Shown here: positions 38,901-50,264 of the stretch, piece after piece | Numbering within the stretch: the first letter of the stretch is position 1 | Layout of the letters: each line of letters starts with the position of its first letter | DNA from: Scatophagus argus | Taxonomy: Eukaryota > Chordata > Actinopteri > Scatophagidae | Assembly (NCBI RefSeq): GCF_020382885.2 | Contig: NC_058498.1 | Coordinates: forward strand, 19,001,001 to 19,065,000 | Direction: 5' to 3' | Length of the DNA stretch: 64,000 nucleotides | Position numbers and translations under genes: made by a program | Notes under the pieces: generated by a model | What the model saw: only the letters and a program-made list of their open reading frames with translations | What the model was told of the DNA's origin: nothing | The model's database searches: none

Positions 38901-41900
38901 TGTATGTTTAGTCACCATTTAGGAGCATATCTTCCACACAACTTCAACAGTCCCTCAACCTATCATCATCTGTCCTGTGTCTCTACATTCCCCAGGTCTG
39001 CTCCATCCTCTCCTGACGTTTCACCACAGTCCTCTCCCCGCCCCCCAAGGGCCAACAACGACCGACTCACCCTCCTCACTCGCTTGGTCCGCAAGGGAGA
39101 AAAGAAGGGCCTGTTTGTAGAGAAGATGCCCGCCAGCATCTATCAGGTAATGTGGCATCAAGCAGCCTGTGTGGAACTCGGAGCAGTAACATGGAGGTCA
39201 CACGGAAGAACATTTGTTCTGTTAGTAATAGAAAGCTCGAACGCTCAGGTTTATCTGCTCTTTCCATGTGTGTTTTGTGTAGATGGTGAGAGATGAGAAT
39301 CTCAAGTTCATGAGCAACAGAGACGTCTACAACAGTGATTACTTCAACTTCACCCTCTCCCTGGCCTCCGTCAATGCAGTATGTGCTTCTACTGTTTATG
39401 TTTCTTTTTCTAAGTCTTTATTGCCAAAACTCAGGCCAATCAAATTTCTACTTTGCTGTAAAACCTTTTACATTTTCACACTCAAACAGACAATGTCATC
39501 CTCTAATATCTGATGAAACAGTTTCATTACCGTGTGTGTAATGTTTCTTTTGGTTCATTTATTACAGTAGTGTATCTAAACTACACGATTGTCCATCTTA
39601 GAAACAAGTCAGAGCAATAAATCACACGGAGGCTACATGCAGTGCAATATAGACAAAGATGTTTGTGTGTTACAGACAAAGCTGAAGCATCCAGACTACC
39701 AGCCCATGGCCAAAGAGAGTCTTCAGCTGGCTGTTCACTTTCTCTTTCACACCTATCTGCACACCAAAAAGAAACTCCGGTATGTCTGCACATACATCCA
39801 CAGCCCTCAGTAACGAACATCCTTTATAAACAGCAATGTTTTGCTTGTATTACATGTGTAATCTCCTGCAGGGTGGACACAGAGGAGTGGATGGCGACAG
39901 TGGAGGTGTTGCTGTCTAAGAGCTCCGAAGCATGCCAGTGGATGGTGCAGTACCTGGTTGGACCGGAGGGACGAGAGATCACCAGGTCAGGGCTTGTTGG
40001 CCAGCTGCTTAACACACTCTCCTGTGATATATGTACAGTGGGTGACCACATATATGACTCATGCTGTGCCTGAACAGGCCTTAATATGTCATAACTTTAA
40101 CTCTGTTAGTTTGATGGGCAGGCAAAGTGCTGTCTTCTGTCCACCTGCTCCACAATAAGATTTCCTGAAAGCTTTAGCCAGCATTCTGTCATTTTTGCTT
40201 AAAATTGTGAATCATCTATACACTGTGACTTCAGCTGTATTTACTTTTATAACACCAAGGATGGATGATCTGTATGTCTGCAGGGCCTTGGCCTGGGTTT
40301 GATCACTGCAGCACTTCTGTAGCTGTCCTAGTGATATGTGATACTGACTTGGCAGCTTACTTCATTCTAATCAATGCACAGTGAACTCTCTGACCAGGGT
40401 CAAATAATTTTACTCTGGTAATGCAGCAACAGCCACCAAAGCTTCACTCACACTCAAGTACGCACACTCAGGCTTTATGAATAATGGTCCCTTGGATCGC
40501 TATAGTCTAATAGTATATAGTTTAATCACACAAGCACACACAGTCTGAGCTTCTATGGTGTACCGCTGAACATGGTGATACTTGCATCTGCACCAACCAG
40601 CAGTAATATTAAAAACACCCGCGTGTGTGTGTGTGTGTGTAAACACTTATGGCCAGAGGAGCGTCGGACACTTGGACATCAATACGTCCTGACCCCTTCA
40701 TGGTGTTTTGGATTGCCCTTGCATTTTTCAGGACCTTTACACTTCATTATCACCTGTTAAATTTAACCTGATGTTTCCTGTCTCATATGCTCAATTCCAT
40801 TCATTCCTCATTCCTCTCATAATTACAACCCTGATATTGATTATCTTTATATCTCCTCCTCAGGGTTTGTCTGTTGGAGTGTAGCATGAGGGAGGTGAGG
40901 GTGGTGGTCGCATCCATCCTTGAAAAGACTCTTGAGAGCGCGCTTCACTTTGGAGACCCAGGACTGGACAACCTGACTGACGCCCTTCTTTCCTTGTTGG
41001 ACAAAGATGTTCCAGAGAATGTGAAAAACTGTGCGCAGTACTTCAGCCTCTTCAGTAACTTTGCGCAAAGGGTAATAAACCATCAGCAAATAAGTAGATG
41101 TAGACGCTTTTGGCCTCCTTAGTTTTCAGAGTTTAAACATGAAATAAGATGACATTTGGACAGTTTGCTCAGTCTTGTGTCTTCACTCTCTCAGGGTTGC
41201 TGTCCTTGCCAGTTGTTGCTGAAACACTCAGCTTATCGCCGGATGCTCATCTTCCTGTTGGGACCCAATAGGCAAAACAACCAGGTAAAACTGCACAAAT
41301 TACAGTATGTCATAGTACAGTATGCCTTATTTCACAGTACAGTGATATTTTCTGTTTAACTCCTGCACCTTTCCCTATTTAATCTTTAAACATTTTTGCA
41401 CTCATTGTCCCTTTAAGAAATAAGCATCTACAAAATGCTTAAAATGTAAATGCAGTTTCAAATGGTTATTTTAAGAACCTTTAATATGATCCATAAAATG
41501 TTGATTAAATATGCTCACAACAGTGCTATTTGTTTCTCTGTGCGTCTGTACAGCACCGGCGGTGGAGTTCAGCTCAGGCTCGGGAGTTCCTCCACCTCCA
41601 CAGCACTCTGGCCCTCATCACTCTGCACTCTGACCTCAGCCCCCAGCAGACACAGGGTGAGACACAAAACTCAAATCTAGAGGGCCGCGGGGTTGATATT
41701 TTGTGCATTCCAGCTCTCATCGCAGTTCTTTTATTCCTTCGCCCCGTGCAGCTCCAGGAGGATTTAAACTGCGTGTGAGCGGCGTCCTGCCCTCCACCCT
41801 GCTCCCCCTCCACTCAGACATCCTGGCCTCACTCTTCACTCCAGAGGGACAGCCTTACCTTCTAGAGGTAACCTGCAGAGCATCAACCCACAGGATATAA

Positions 41901-44090
41901 AGCACTCTGATATATTTTTTGCTCTAATTCTAATGTTCTCTTTTTGTCATTATGAATCTCCACCAGGTGATGTTTGCCATGCGTGAGTTGTCTGGTCCCC
42001 TGTCTCTCCTGATAGAGATGGTGACCTACAGTTCGTACTGTAACGAGCCCTTCTCCCTGGGTGTGCTGCAGTTGCTCAAGGTATAAAAGAAAAGAAAACA
42101 CTGCTGTCAAAGCGGAGACATTTAGTCAGTGATGAGTTGTCTTTGTTTTTAAACTCTTCTGAATGCTTTGTGTTTCATAGACGCAGCTGGAGACTGCTCC
42201 TCCTCATGAACTGAAGAACATTTTTCAAATGCTGCAAGAGCTACTTGTGAGTGACAGTCACCAGTTAACTCTGTAACCCTTCGCCTGTTGATCTTTTTGA
42301 TCACCTGTTGGTCCTTTTTTTATCACCTACTGCTCTTTTGCTAACTGCAGTTAAATCTTTTCCATCAGGTAATGGAAGACCCCCTGCAGTCCCAAAGACT
42401 CAAATATGCTTTTGAATCAGAGAAAGGACTTTTAGGTATGTCTTGGTGTTTTTTTGCTGTTTCTAAATTGTGATGTTTTTTCATGCACATTGTTGGTAGA
42501 CTGCCATGCGGCTTGGCAGCATCGTCAATTTTTGTGTACGTGTTGAATGGATTTATTGAATGTATGAAAAACTGAGTGCTTTTTCTCTTTCTCAGCTTTA
42601 ATGCACCAGAGCAACAATGTGGACAGCCGACGCTGCTACCAGTGTGTGAAGTTCCTGGTCACATTGGCCCAGAAGTGAGTACATCTAAGGACCAGAGCTG
42701 TGTAGTAGTAATTTCTTCAGATAAATTTCATTGCAAGTGATGTTTTGGGGTTGTTTATTTTGTTATGTTTTTTGGTGGGTTTTTTTGCACATAAACTGGG
42801 CAGCATAATTCAGAGCCTCCTTTTATTTTTTCAACAAGGTGTGCTGCAGCCAAGGATTACTTCAAGGACTTGTCTGGTCACTGGAGTTGGGCAGTACAGT
42901 GGCTACAAAAGAAGGCAAGCTTCTAAAATGAAACGTAGTATGCTGATAGCTCACTCTTTCTGTAACTGTAGAAGTATATGTAACTATATTTTACAGTAAT
43001 ATATACATATATAGAATATATGCATTACTTTCAGCTAATTATTTCAATGTGACTTTTGGGTATTTTAACCGTTCATCTGCCTTTTTAACCATTTCATCTT
43101 GTCTGCTCACCTACTAAATAAAAGTCATAATATGACTTAGTCTGAAGTCTTTCCACATGGACCTAAGAAAAACAAGCAAAACATTTGCTACTCTGTGATT
43201 TGATACTTTTTAATTGTTTTGTATGCTCATTATGTTTTCGCGTCACCCTTTAGATGACAGAACATTACTGGACTCCACAGAGCAACGTTTCCAACGAAAC
43301 TTCCACCAATAAAACCTTCCAGCGTACCATCTCTGCACAGGTACACACAGAAACGCTGCGTGTCAGCATGATGAGACCCTTTCCACTTCCACCACCAACA
43401 CTACACACATGTTGCCACTTATTCTTGATGTTTATGTTTTTCTTCTGCTTACATTGTGTGTATAAAACTCTGCAGGACACCTTGGCCTATGCAACAGCAT
43501 TGTTAAACGAAAAGGAGCAGTCTGGCAGCAGTAACGGCTCTGACGGCAGCCCAGCAAATGAAAACTCCGACCGCAGTCTCCGACAGGTAGCCTGCAGCTT
43601 CACCCGCGCTAACTCCTCAGTACAATGGACTTCTTAGATGACTCACCGCTTTACAGCTCACACAGCCAAAAAAAAAAAGAGAAGAATGGAATGAAAATGG
43701 AGCATCTTGTTGGCTTCTGTCAAAAAGCTGTAAAGGCAGTTTGTTACCTCCCACGGTTGTTATTAGCAGAGGATTTGACGCTGCTCCATTCTTATCTCAG
43801 TCCTGCTGTGCCTGACAGGATGCCTAGACAACACAAAAGTGTCAAGAGTTGTTCTGGCACAGCCATGAATACTACAGATATATACGGATGCTTTGTATGG
43901 AAATTATCATCCCCTGTCACTGCTTAGCACCCTGATATTTCACCGTTCGTTCCATTTCTGCATACAAAGGCCGTATTTCTTTGTTCTCATATTAACTGTA
44001 CACCTTGTCTCCCTCTCTGTCTCCCAGGGATCAGAGTCGCCCATGATGCTCGGTGATTCAAAGAGTGATCTAGAAGATGTAGATCCCTAA
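15851..44090 (+). CDS. usp24: Ubiquitin carboxyl-terminal hydrolase 24, 67 coding exons, complete
   Basis: A very large cysteine deubiquitinase that removes ubiquitin from substrate proteins. I traced 67 coding exons; phases agree at every junction and they sum to 7854 nt, encoding 2617 aa plus TAA (human USP24 is about 2620 aa). Domain order: UBA at residues about 3-44 (exon 1, [19 protein letters not shown]); alpha-helical repeats; an integrated ubiquitin-like fold at about 960-1036; the USP catalytic domain at about 1686-2043; and a helical C-terminal region ending DLEDVDP. The catalytic Cys is residue 1702 (codon 36017-36019, in NGGATCYMN). The catalytic His is residue 1972 (codon 37575-37577, in [10 protein letters not shown]). 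CxxC pairs 1816/1819 and 1863/1866 are likely zinc ligands. The last coding exons retain [15 protein letters not shown] and QGSESPMM. Exon coordinates are in separate entries. A hAT copy lies in intron 9, a Tc1 remnant in intron 36, and intron 64 is GC-AG. No frameshift or stop was seen. Confidence 0.97.
17351..17409. other. Near-perfect 27-bp hairpin in USP24 intron 1
   Basis: Arm 17351-17377 (beginning CCATTTTATA) and arm 17383-17409 (ending GCATAAAATGG) are reverse complements at 26 of 27 positions, separated by the 5-base loop AACAG. The single mismatch is A17360 against C17400. The structure is equally foldable on either strand. Possible origins are a palindromic MITE, a template-switch inversion, or an RNA hairpin. 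It is AT-rich and not part of any exon. Confidence 0.85.
23058..23796 (+). mobile_element. hAT-family DNA transposon, non-autonomous, copy 1
   Basis: A 739-bp element in USP24 intron 9, bounded by terminal inverted repeats CAGTGCTTCTCAA and TTGAGAAGCACTG. It is flanked by a perfect 8-bp target duplication GACTAGGA (23050-23057 and 23797-23804), the hallmark of hAT transposition. Subterminal regions carry repeated G-runs next to GCGCG. The interior encodes the N-terminal part of a BED-finger transposase and then jumps to a TA-rich tract and the 3' end, so no catalytic domain remains. It is about 99% identical by eye to the copy at 61723-62449. Confidence 0.92.
23312..23660 (+). pseudogene. Truncated, frameshifted BED-finger transposase N-terminus (copy 1)
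   Basis: The frame opening at 23312 ([20 protein letters not shown]) contains [13 protein letters not shown], resembling the start of ZBED/SCAND3-type hAT transposases. The zinc-finger cysteines (CVYC) and the HLKALH pair are then in a different frame, so at least a one-base frameshift separates the halves. The open frame of the second half ends in the TA-rich stretch. No DDE catalytic region or dimerisation domain follows. Host use is unlikely. Confidence 0.75.
26443..26467. repeat. Poly-T tract in USP24 intron 15
   Basis: Twenty-five consecutive T residues followed by TTTTGG-like sequence. Possibly the tail of a retroposon in antisense, but no body is recognisable. Confidence 0.9.
29078..29126. 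other. Perfect 21-bp hairpin in USP24 intron 19
   Basis: Arm 29078-29098 and arm 29106-29126 are perfect reverse complements (arm core AAGCATTATTTCCAGAAA) around a 7-base loop ATCTATA. The flanks do not extend the pairing and there is no obvious target duplication. Confidence 0.88.
29954..29985. repeat. (TG)n microsatellite beside USP24 exon 22 donor
   Basis: About 16 TG units starting 11 bases after the GT of the exon 22 splice donor (29943), close enough that length changes could affect the donor region. Confidence 0.95.
33672..38808 (+). other. usp24: USP24 exon map, coding exons 35-51 (includes catalytic domain)
   Basis: Exons: 35 33672-33834; 36 33927-34088; 37 34509-34579; 38 34708-34868; 39 34953-35014; 40 35169-35360; 41 35471-35585; 42 35733-35877; 43 35951-36070; 44 36192-36317; 45 36561-36659; 46 36760-36842; 47 36937-37078; 48 37163-37282; 49 37389-37603; 50 38381-38505; 51 38667-38808. 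The USP fold runs from exon 43 (Cys box) to exon 51 ([11 protein letters not shown]). Exon 45 holds the QQDAYEFF box, exons 46-47 the zinc-binding CxxC pairs, and exon 49 the His box after a Gly-rich insert. Confidence 0.92.
34127..34384 (+). mobile_element. Deleted Tc1/mariner element remnant in USP24 intron 36
   Basis: The left end reads ACACCAATCAGCCACAACAT and the right end reads GGCTAATTGGTGTA. These are imperfect inverted repeats matching the fish Tc1 terminal pattern TACACC(G/A)ATCAGCC. Internal pieces (CACTGACAGGTGAACTGAAT, and GACAGGTCAAAGCTCTTTTT near the right end) match the two ends of that element, but the transposase body of more than 1 kb is missing. About 258 bp remain, with many substitutions, so it is old and immobile on its own. 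Confidence 0.8.
38996..44090 (+). other. usp24: USP24 exon map, coding exons 52-67
   Basis: Exons: 52 38996-39146; 53 39283-39378; 54 39676-39779; 55 39872-39985; 56 40864-41071; 57 41195-41284; 58 41554-41656; 59 41752-41867; 60 41967-42080; 61 42181-42246; 62 42369-42435; 63 42596-42674; 64 42839-42914; 65 43254-43340; 66 43476-43586; 67 44028-44090 (TAA at 44088-44090). Exon 52 encodes the Pro/Ser linker [13 protein letters not shown] after the catalytic domain. Exons 53-65 encode the helical C-terminal region. All introns are GT-AG except intron 64. Confidence 0.92.
42915..43253 (+). other. usp24: USP24 intron 64, GC-AG type
   Basis: Exon 64 must end after CTACAAAAGAAG (QWLQKK continues to [11 protein letters not shown]). 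The next bases are GCAAGC, so the donor is AAG/GCAAGC rather than GT. The acceptor is CACCCTTTAG/ATGACA. The phase is exact with this junction and no GT nearby preserves the frame. GC-AG introns are a known minor class with strong flanking complementarity, as seen here. Confidence 0.85.
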
Positions 44091-46660
44091 CTCCTCCAAC
44101 CAGCAGGATCCCTTCGAAGAACAGGCAGCACAGCTCCGGGCAGCCAACTGTAAGGGCTGCACTTTGCCTCTGATTGGTCAGGACATTTAGGACTCCACAA
44201 CAAGCCAATCAGAAAAGTTATTCTCTTGGTCGCTACGGCAACAAAGGAGCTATGAATAAATCATAAATTACTTCCTTTCAGAGCAGCCAAGGCGATGATG
44301 GAGATGCATTATCATTAAGGGCAGCAGAGTTGATTACAGTGGGAAACACAGTAACCTTCCACAGTCACGGATGACTTCAGTTTATCCTTTTATTCATTCA
44401 TTCACTCAGAATGACAGCAAGGTGGAGGATGGGTTTGGGTTGTGTTTTAACAATTTTCTGCTCATGTTTGCCAGTGTATCTACATAGACATATTCATATT
44501 GTAAAGATTTGTTGCATAGATGTAATTTCCAGTGTAAGATAATATTTTAAAGTCTCCTGTGCTCACAGCCATGCAAATCGCGAGAGGTCAGGTTAACTGC
44601 TCTGGAGGAACTGGAGACATACGTGTGCACTTGTACAGGGACACCTCCACACACAAGCACTTGAGAGGGGGTGGGGTTAAGTATGCACTTTATAGTCCAG
44701 CCCAGTCCATTGTGACATACAGCAGCACTCGTCGTTTCCTCTAGAGCCTCCTCACGATCGTGTCCTCCTCTTTTGCTTTTTAGCGACTTATTATTTTCAG
44801 TGCCACTTAAGCAGAAATGTGGAAGCCCAGATAGAAAGCCACTCTGCCTGTGACTTAGCTTTTCACCCTGATGACCGCCGTGTAGACACGGGGACGCAGT
44901 ACGGGGCAGGTCCTGTCCCAGAAACAGGACAAGTCTTGGCCTTCGGGGACAAGCGGTGCCATGGTCAGCACTCTCCCTCTAATGCTACTTCTCACTGTCA
45001 GGCAGCCTCACGTGCTGGATTTTATTCATTGTTGTCTTTTATTTTCTTTGCCACTTTTTTTTCTTTTTCTTTTTTTTTTTACCCTGGATGGATTGACTTT
45101 TGGAGAGGATGTTTAGGGACTCAAGCCTTATGCAAGAAACCCTGATCTGGGAGCACACGGATCAGTCATGGTGGGCCATTAGTGCCAACTGAGGGGGAGC
45201 TCAGGAGCATGTTTTATTTTTAGGTGCCAAGGTTATACACACACATAAGGAATAATTCACTACGACAGAACTTTTTAAAACATGCAAGTGTGTGTCACTC
45301 ATTCATTCACACAAGGAACAGGTCCTCGTCGCCTCACTGTTACCTCTGCTTTATCAGGTTTGATTTATTTTTCAATGGAGTCTTCTTTTTTGCTTTGCCT
45401 TTTGCTTTTGTCTACCTTTGGAAACACACAGAGGAGCTAAACACAAATGTAGCTCTAGTTTCATACGAGAACAGCATGCATCCATCGTACCTACTCCAGT
45501 AATCGGGAGACTTGAAGTGCCTTAACCTCCCGATCTTAGCGTCTGCTCCACCTGTCCTGACAGTGTCACCAAGCCAGTGTCTGTAGTGTCGCTGTGCAAC
45601 AGGGCTGCTTCATCCCCATTAAACCCAAAGTAATACAGGGAAAATGTCCTCTGTGTGTTGTGACAAAGGATTGTAGGAATGTAACTGTTGGTTGTTGATT
45701 CTGTGTGTACTGGGGGGGTGGGTGGGGTGCAAGTTTTACTCTAATAAAACAGGATTTAGCTAACAGGACAGGGTGTCTGTAATGGTAAAATGCTGCTTCT
45801 TTTCACTCTGCACTCAGGCAGAGACACTTTGTAGATACTGATTTATGCTAGATAGTTTTAAGGAAGCCACACTTTCACTCGGATGTTTTGAAGACATGAG
45901 CCTAAACTAGTTTAGCAGATTAGTTCTCAGCTTTAACAGGTTAATGTTTACAGTGTGAAGACCTATGAAGCAATCATGCAAAATGATTTTCTGTTGAGTG
46001 TTGTTATGTGATCAATCCACTGAGGCTCCTCTGTGTCCTCAAAGCCTGAGAAGAAGGAAGACAAGTGTTTTAGCCCTCCCACACACCCCACCAAACCCAG
46101 CACATTTTCCTCCATCTCCCTAGATGTGAATGTCACGTTGTGCTCTCCGGCACATTTGCATGTGTGGCAGTAAGTGGTGGTGAAGTTTGTCTTTTCTTTT
46201 TGACAGAGAGAAAAAGATCACCCCCCCTGTGTTGTTTGCTGTGTAATTTGGTCATTAGCACTTACTGTCACGAACATACGCCCCTCCTCTGTGACTGGTT
46301 ACGTGTTACCTGATGGAGCTGCATGCAGTCTGTGCCAAGCGATACATGGTCATGGCAACATGAGTCACATTCAGCCAAGAGTCTCTCCTAGGTTTGCCCC
46401 ACTGCTACATCACCACAACTACTTCAAGAAAAAAAAAATTTCAGAACAATCTTTCGTTTTAATCATGGGGTGCAGGGAGGGGTGGGTAAGTGCGTAGGGT
46501 AGGGACTGGCATCTGAACGGGTTTTTACTGTCATTCAATTTTGAAAATTCACTTCTGCCATCGCAGGATTCTGTAATGCATGTTAAAACTCAGTTTTAAT
46601 TTGTACATCAGAGTTTGATTAAGGGGAAATTTGATATAAAATAAACTGGAATGCACAACC
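44091..46660 (+). other. usp24: Probable USP24 3' untranslated region with polyadenylation signals
   Basis: No coding frame is supported here. AATAAA hexamers lie at 44255-44260, 45743-45748 (followed by a region with GT-rich motifs) and 46640-46645. Any could terminate USP24 transcripts; alternative 3' ends are plausible. A poly-T run near 45055-45080 is within this stretch. Confidence 0.5.
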
Positions 46661-46817
46661 TTTTGTAGAGATTGTTTTTATGTATGTCTACACATTGTCA
46701 ATTATTCTGTCCGTAATTCCATGTAGGACCATATTAATGTTTGTTTGTTTGTTTTTTCATTTTTTTATATATGTTGATTTCTGTAGGATTTATTTATTTG
46801 TAATAACTCATCTGAGA

Positions 46818-46912
46818 AATGGCTGAATTACATTTAGCTGTTTCATTTTCAGAGTCCTAGTATTGCTCATGTTGGCTGTCATGGGACACTTGGAAAGAAC
46901 AGAGCCCATCCA
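46818..46912 (+). repeat. Dispersed repeat copy A
   Basis: AATGGCTGAATTACATTTAG continues with CTGTTTCATTTTCAGAGTCC and ends near AACAGAGCCC. A related sequence in the same orientation is at 47651-47752 with moderate divergence. The family name is not known to me. Confidence 0.6.
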
Positions 46913-47160
46913 TCCATTTGGGGTTCACCCTGAACTGGTCACCTGTCAATCACAGGGCTGACACACAAAGACAGACAACCACAAATGTACACATTCATAC
47001 CTAGGAACAATGTAGAGTAGCAATTTAACCTAATGTGCATGTTTTGAGGACTGTGGGAGGAAGCTGGAGAACCCAGAGAAAACCCACGTAGGCACAGGGA
47101 GAACATGCAAACTCCACACGTTAGCTTCCCCCACAAATTCATTTCCATTCACTGATAGAT
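46888..47160 (+). repeat. Teleost interspersed repeat fragment (LINE/SINE-like tail)
   Basis: It contains CATCCATCCATTTGGGG, GGTCACCTGTCAATCACAGG, GGACTGTGGGAGGAAGCTGG and AACATGCAAACTCCACAC. This series of landmarks recurs in many fish genomes as the 3' part of a retroposon family. Family assignment is from memory and unsure. Confidence 0.6.
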
Positions 47161-47650
47161 TCTGTCGTGAAGGGTTGTATCAATTTATGTAGCGGAAATC
47201 AGATTTCCTGTGGTAATCAAACTTCAGTCCACTCATCAGTGCACCACAGCTGGCAGTGTTGGATAGATGTCCCTGTGGTGCTCTGCATACTGAAATCTCT
47301 GTTTGAATTGGTAACAACGATGTCCAATGATTGTACCCGTTTTCACTGGCACTGTGTTTTTCATTCTTTTTCTGGCTCACACCATGAAATCCTAAAAGCT
47401 GCTGCCATAGAAAAGTACTTTAATGTTCCAGACTAAATACAAGACAAAGTGAGCAGAAAGTAACTGGTTTGTTAATCAGGCTGAACACCTGACGGAGCCT
47501 CTGTGGCTCCTCACCTACAGAACTGAGCGGTCCTCTGCCACAGTCACATTCATTAAGTATGCGGTGAGCTGTGTGTACTCTGTGTGTACTGCGTTTCCAG
47601 CAGTGAAAAGTAGGACAATCAAAATGTATAACCTAAGTAATAAAATGAAC

Positions 47651-47752
47651 AATGGCTGAATTCCATTTAGCTGCTCCAGTTTCAGGGTCCTGCTAATTTA
47701 TGTATGCTGTTTCACTATTACACTATTGTCATGGTTTAGTAGGACAGAACCA
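47651..47752 (+). repeat. Dispersed repeat copy B
   Basis: AATGGCTGAATTCCATTTAG followed by CTGCTCCAGTTTCAGGGTCC and ending near GGACAGAACC. It is a diverged direct repeat of 46818-46912. A poly-A-rich tract follows at 47761-47783. Confidence 0.6.
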
Positions 47753-48104
47753 TTTGTGTTAAAAAAAAAAGAAAAAAAAAAAAGATTTATTATTGGCTAC
47801 CATTTAGTTAGGAGATCCTTTTTGAACTATATACACACATCCATGTAATAGTCTTATGCGTCCATGCACCAGTCAAGTTGCAGTTTACATGCAAGTCAAG
47901 ACACTCACAAAACACAAAGCAACACAAAACATTATGTTGTGAAAATGACCACTGACCTTTGGAATATAAAATGTCATCGCTTAGTCAGTTTATCCTATCA
48001 GACTGTTCTGTGAAATGTTGTCATAACTAGTGAATGAATCCCTAAAACCATGTTGTGTGAGTTCTCAGTGACCTTGGACAGACAGGCGGGAAGAATGGAC
48101 CCAT

Positions 48105-48232
48105 GGTGTGGACGGATAACTTGAAAACACAATGCCTCGGGCCAAAACGAGGGGCCGGCCAACAGGTTTCAACTCAGACCCTTCTTTTTGCAAGGCCACA
48201 GCCCTAACCACTGCACCACCTTAAGCAATACA
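48105..48232 (+). repeat. Second retroposon-tail fragment
   Basis: The ending GGCCACAGCCCTAACCACTG followed by CACCACC is the terminal landmark of the same type of fish retroposon tail seen at 46888-47160. The two fragments may be one interrupted element or independent insertions. Confidence 0.45.
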
Positions 48233-48516
48233 CACACACACGCACTGAACGTTCATGAAACTTCTTTTTAGTAGACTTGTTTTGTAAAAGATACAAAAAT
48301 ATTTGGTTACATTTCACAAACTGAATATGGTTTAAAATAGCTAACAAGACAGTAGCTCACTGTAAGGTGCCACATATATGTGCTGCTGGAGCATACTTTG
48401 ACCTAACCCTAAAACTGAAACACTCACAAACAGCTTCACGGGAGGGCTTACAGCTACTGATGAAATACAAAGATGACATGTGGAGTGGAGACATTTGAAA
48501 GTGGTTTGCGACCACA

Positions 48517-50229
48517 TCAGAGAGGAGTTGTGGCGGGCTGCTCGGGCGGTCTGACACGACAGCAGACAGCAATGCCTGCCGCTCCAGCAGCTCCTGTGGC
48601 GCTGTGCACACGGCAGCTGTTTCCTGCAGCACCTGTCCCCAAGACAGCAGAACCCTGAGACATGGCACTACAGTCTGTCAGAGTCCACCCAGAGGGACAG
48701 GACACCTCGACCTGCAGGAGAACAGCAGCAGTGTGGAGAGGTGAAGGTCTGAGGGGAAATTTTAAGACGTTTCCATCTATTCATGATATTTACCTGATCT
48801 TTATCAGCTGACGTGTTTTCTAACAGGTGGCACTCCAGAGATGGAGCGTGGCAGCACACGGCATGTGACGTCACCCTGTCTTTCACAATGCAACGCTTCC
48901 GATCACCGTAATGTGGACGGGAGTCAGAAAAGATCTCAGCGGTGGACCAAGTTGTACAGCCTGGAGAGAGACGATCTTTAAGCTGAAATGAGCTCAATCA
49001 ACAGAAAACTCTGTGACTATTGTCCGGTAATGATCCTCAGACAACTCATCCTCCACCAATGTGATAAATGAGGACTATAATATAAAGTGACGAGCCAAAC
49101 AAATAATTGAAGTGCTATAAGAGCTTTGACAACCCTGCTCTTTTTGCTATGCACATAGCTGGTATTTATGCTGTCACGGAGAACACTTTAATTGTGGTTG
49201 CCATGGTAACAAGCATAATTGACCAAGTTGTTCTCAGTGCAGCCGCATGAAAAGCTTGAACTCAGTTTTAGGTTGGTTTGTGTACAGTGCAGCCTTTAAG
49301 TTACCAGTTTGATTATCTTCAGTAGTTGACCTTCAGAAATACACTTGTAGGACTTCCTGCAGAGAATTAGATGAGAAGTCTGATACCGTTCTCACATTTC
49401 TCCATTCAACATGAAGCTGGTGGCAGGACACGCTTAGCATAGTTTAACATGAAGACTGGAAATAGATGGGAATTGCTAGCCTGTCTCTATCAAAAGGTAC
49501 TGGTGTCTCTAAAGCTCACAAACTGGGTATAGAAACAACACGTTGTTATTGTTTATTAGGAGAGACTCTTGCTTTTTTCCCCCTAACCTCCCTTTCCCTA
49601 ATCTAACGGGCAGAAAGTGGCATTGATTTTCTCACCTAACTGTCAGCAAGAATGGAAATAAATGTTTTTCCAGTTGTCACACTTATGCTTTAAACTCCAC
49701 ACACCGGAACAGCGACACCAGCTGGACGTGTGTGTGTGTGTATCATATAAACTACAGCAGGTTGTACATGTGACTGACCTGTCAGGCGGTGCTGTGGGCC
49801 GACGCACTCGGCATCTTGCCCTGGCTTGGCACTAGCATGGACTTGGCACCGCAGACCATCTATCACACAGCAACGTGCCACAGCATACACACCTTTACCA
49901 CCCGGACTGTTGTAGGCAACACACTCCATCTGCCCGCTGTTCACCTGTAAACACAAAGTGAAGGGTTTTTAAACGCTATACCTTAGACAGATGTGTTTCA
50001 TAGGGATAATGAGAGGTCATTCCTAACTCACATTAATCATTTCTCCAGCGTGGACTCCGTCAGGAGCGTAGCTGCTACAGCTCATCATTTCCTCCCCCAG
50101 ACGACAGCGACTGATAACCCAGTCAGTACTCATGACCCCTGACCTCTCTGACCACACTGACCGACACAGAAGCTCCCCATCTGCACATCCAGACAGGCAC
50201 ACAGTGACACATGTGAACTGCTCACATAC

Positions 50230-50264
<35 letters not shown>

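Noticed and set aside
42745..42999. Open frame reading through USP24 exon 64 into the intron
   Set aside because: It is in a different frame from the USP24 coding frame; the frame-consistent GC-AG junction explains the locus.
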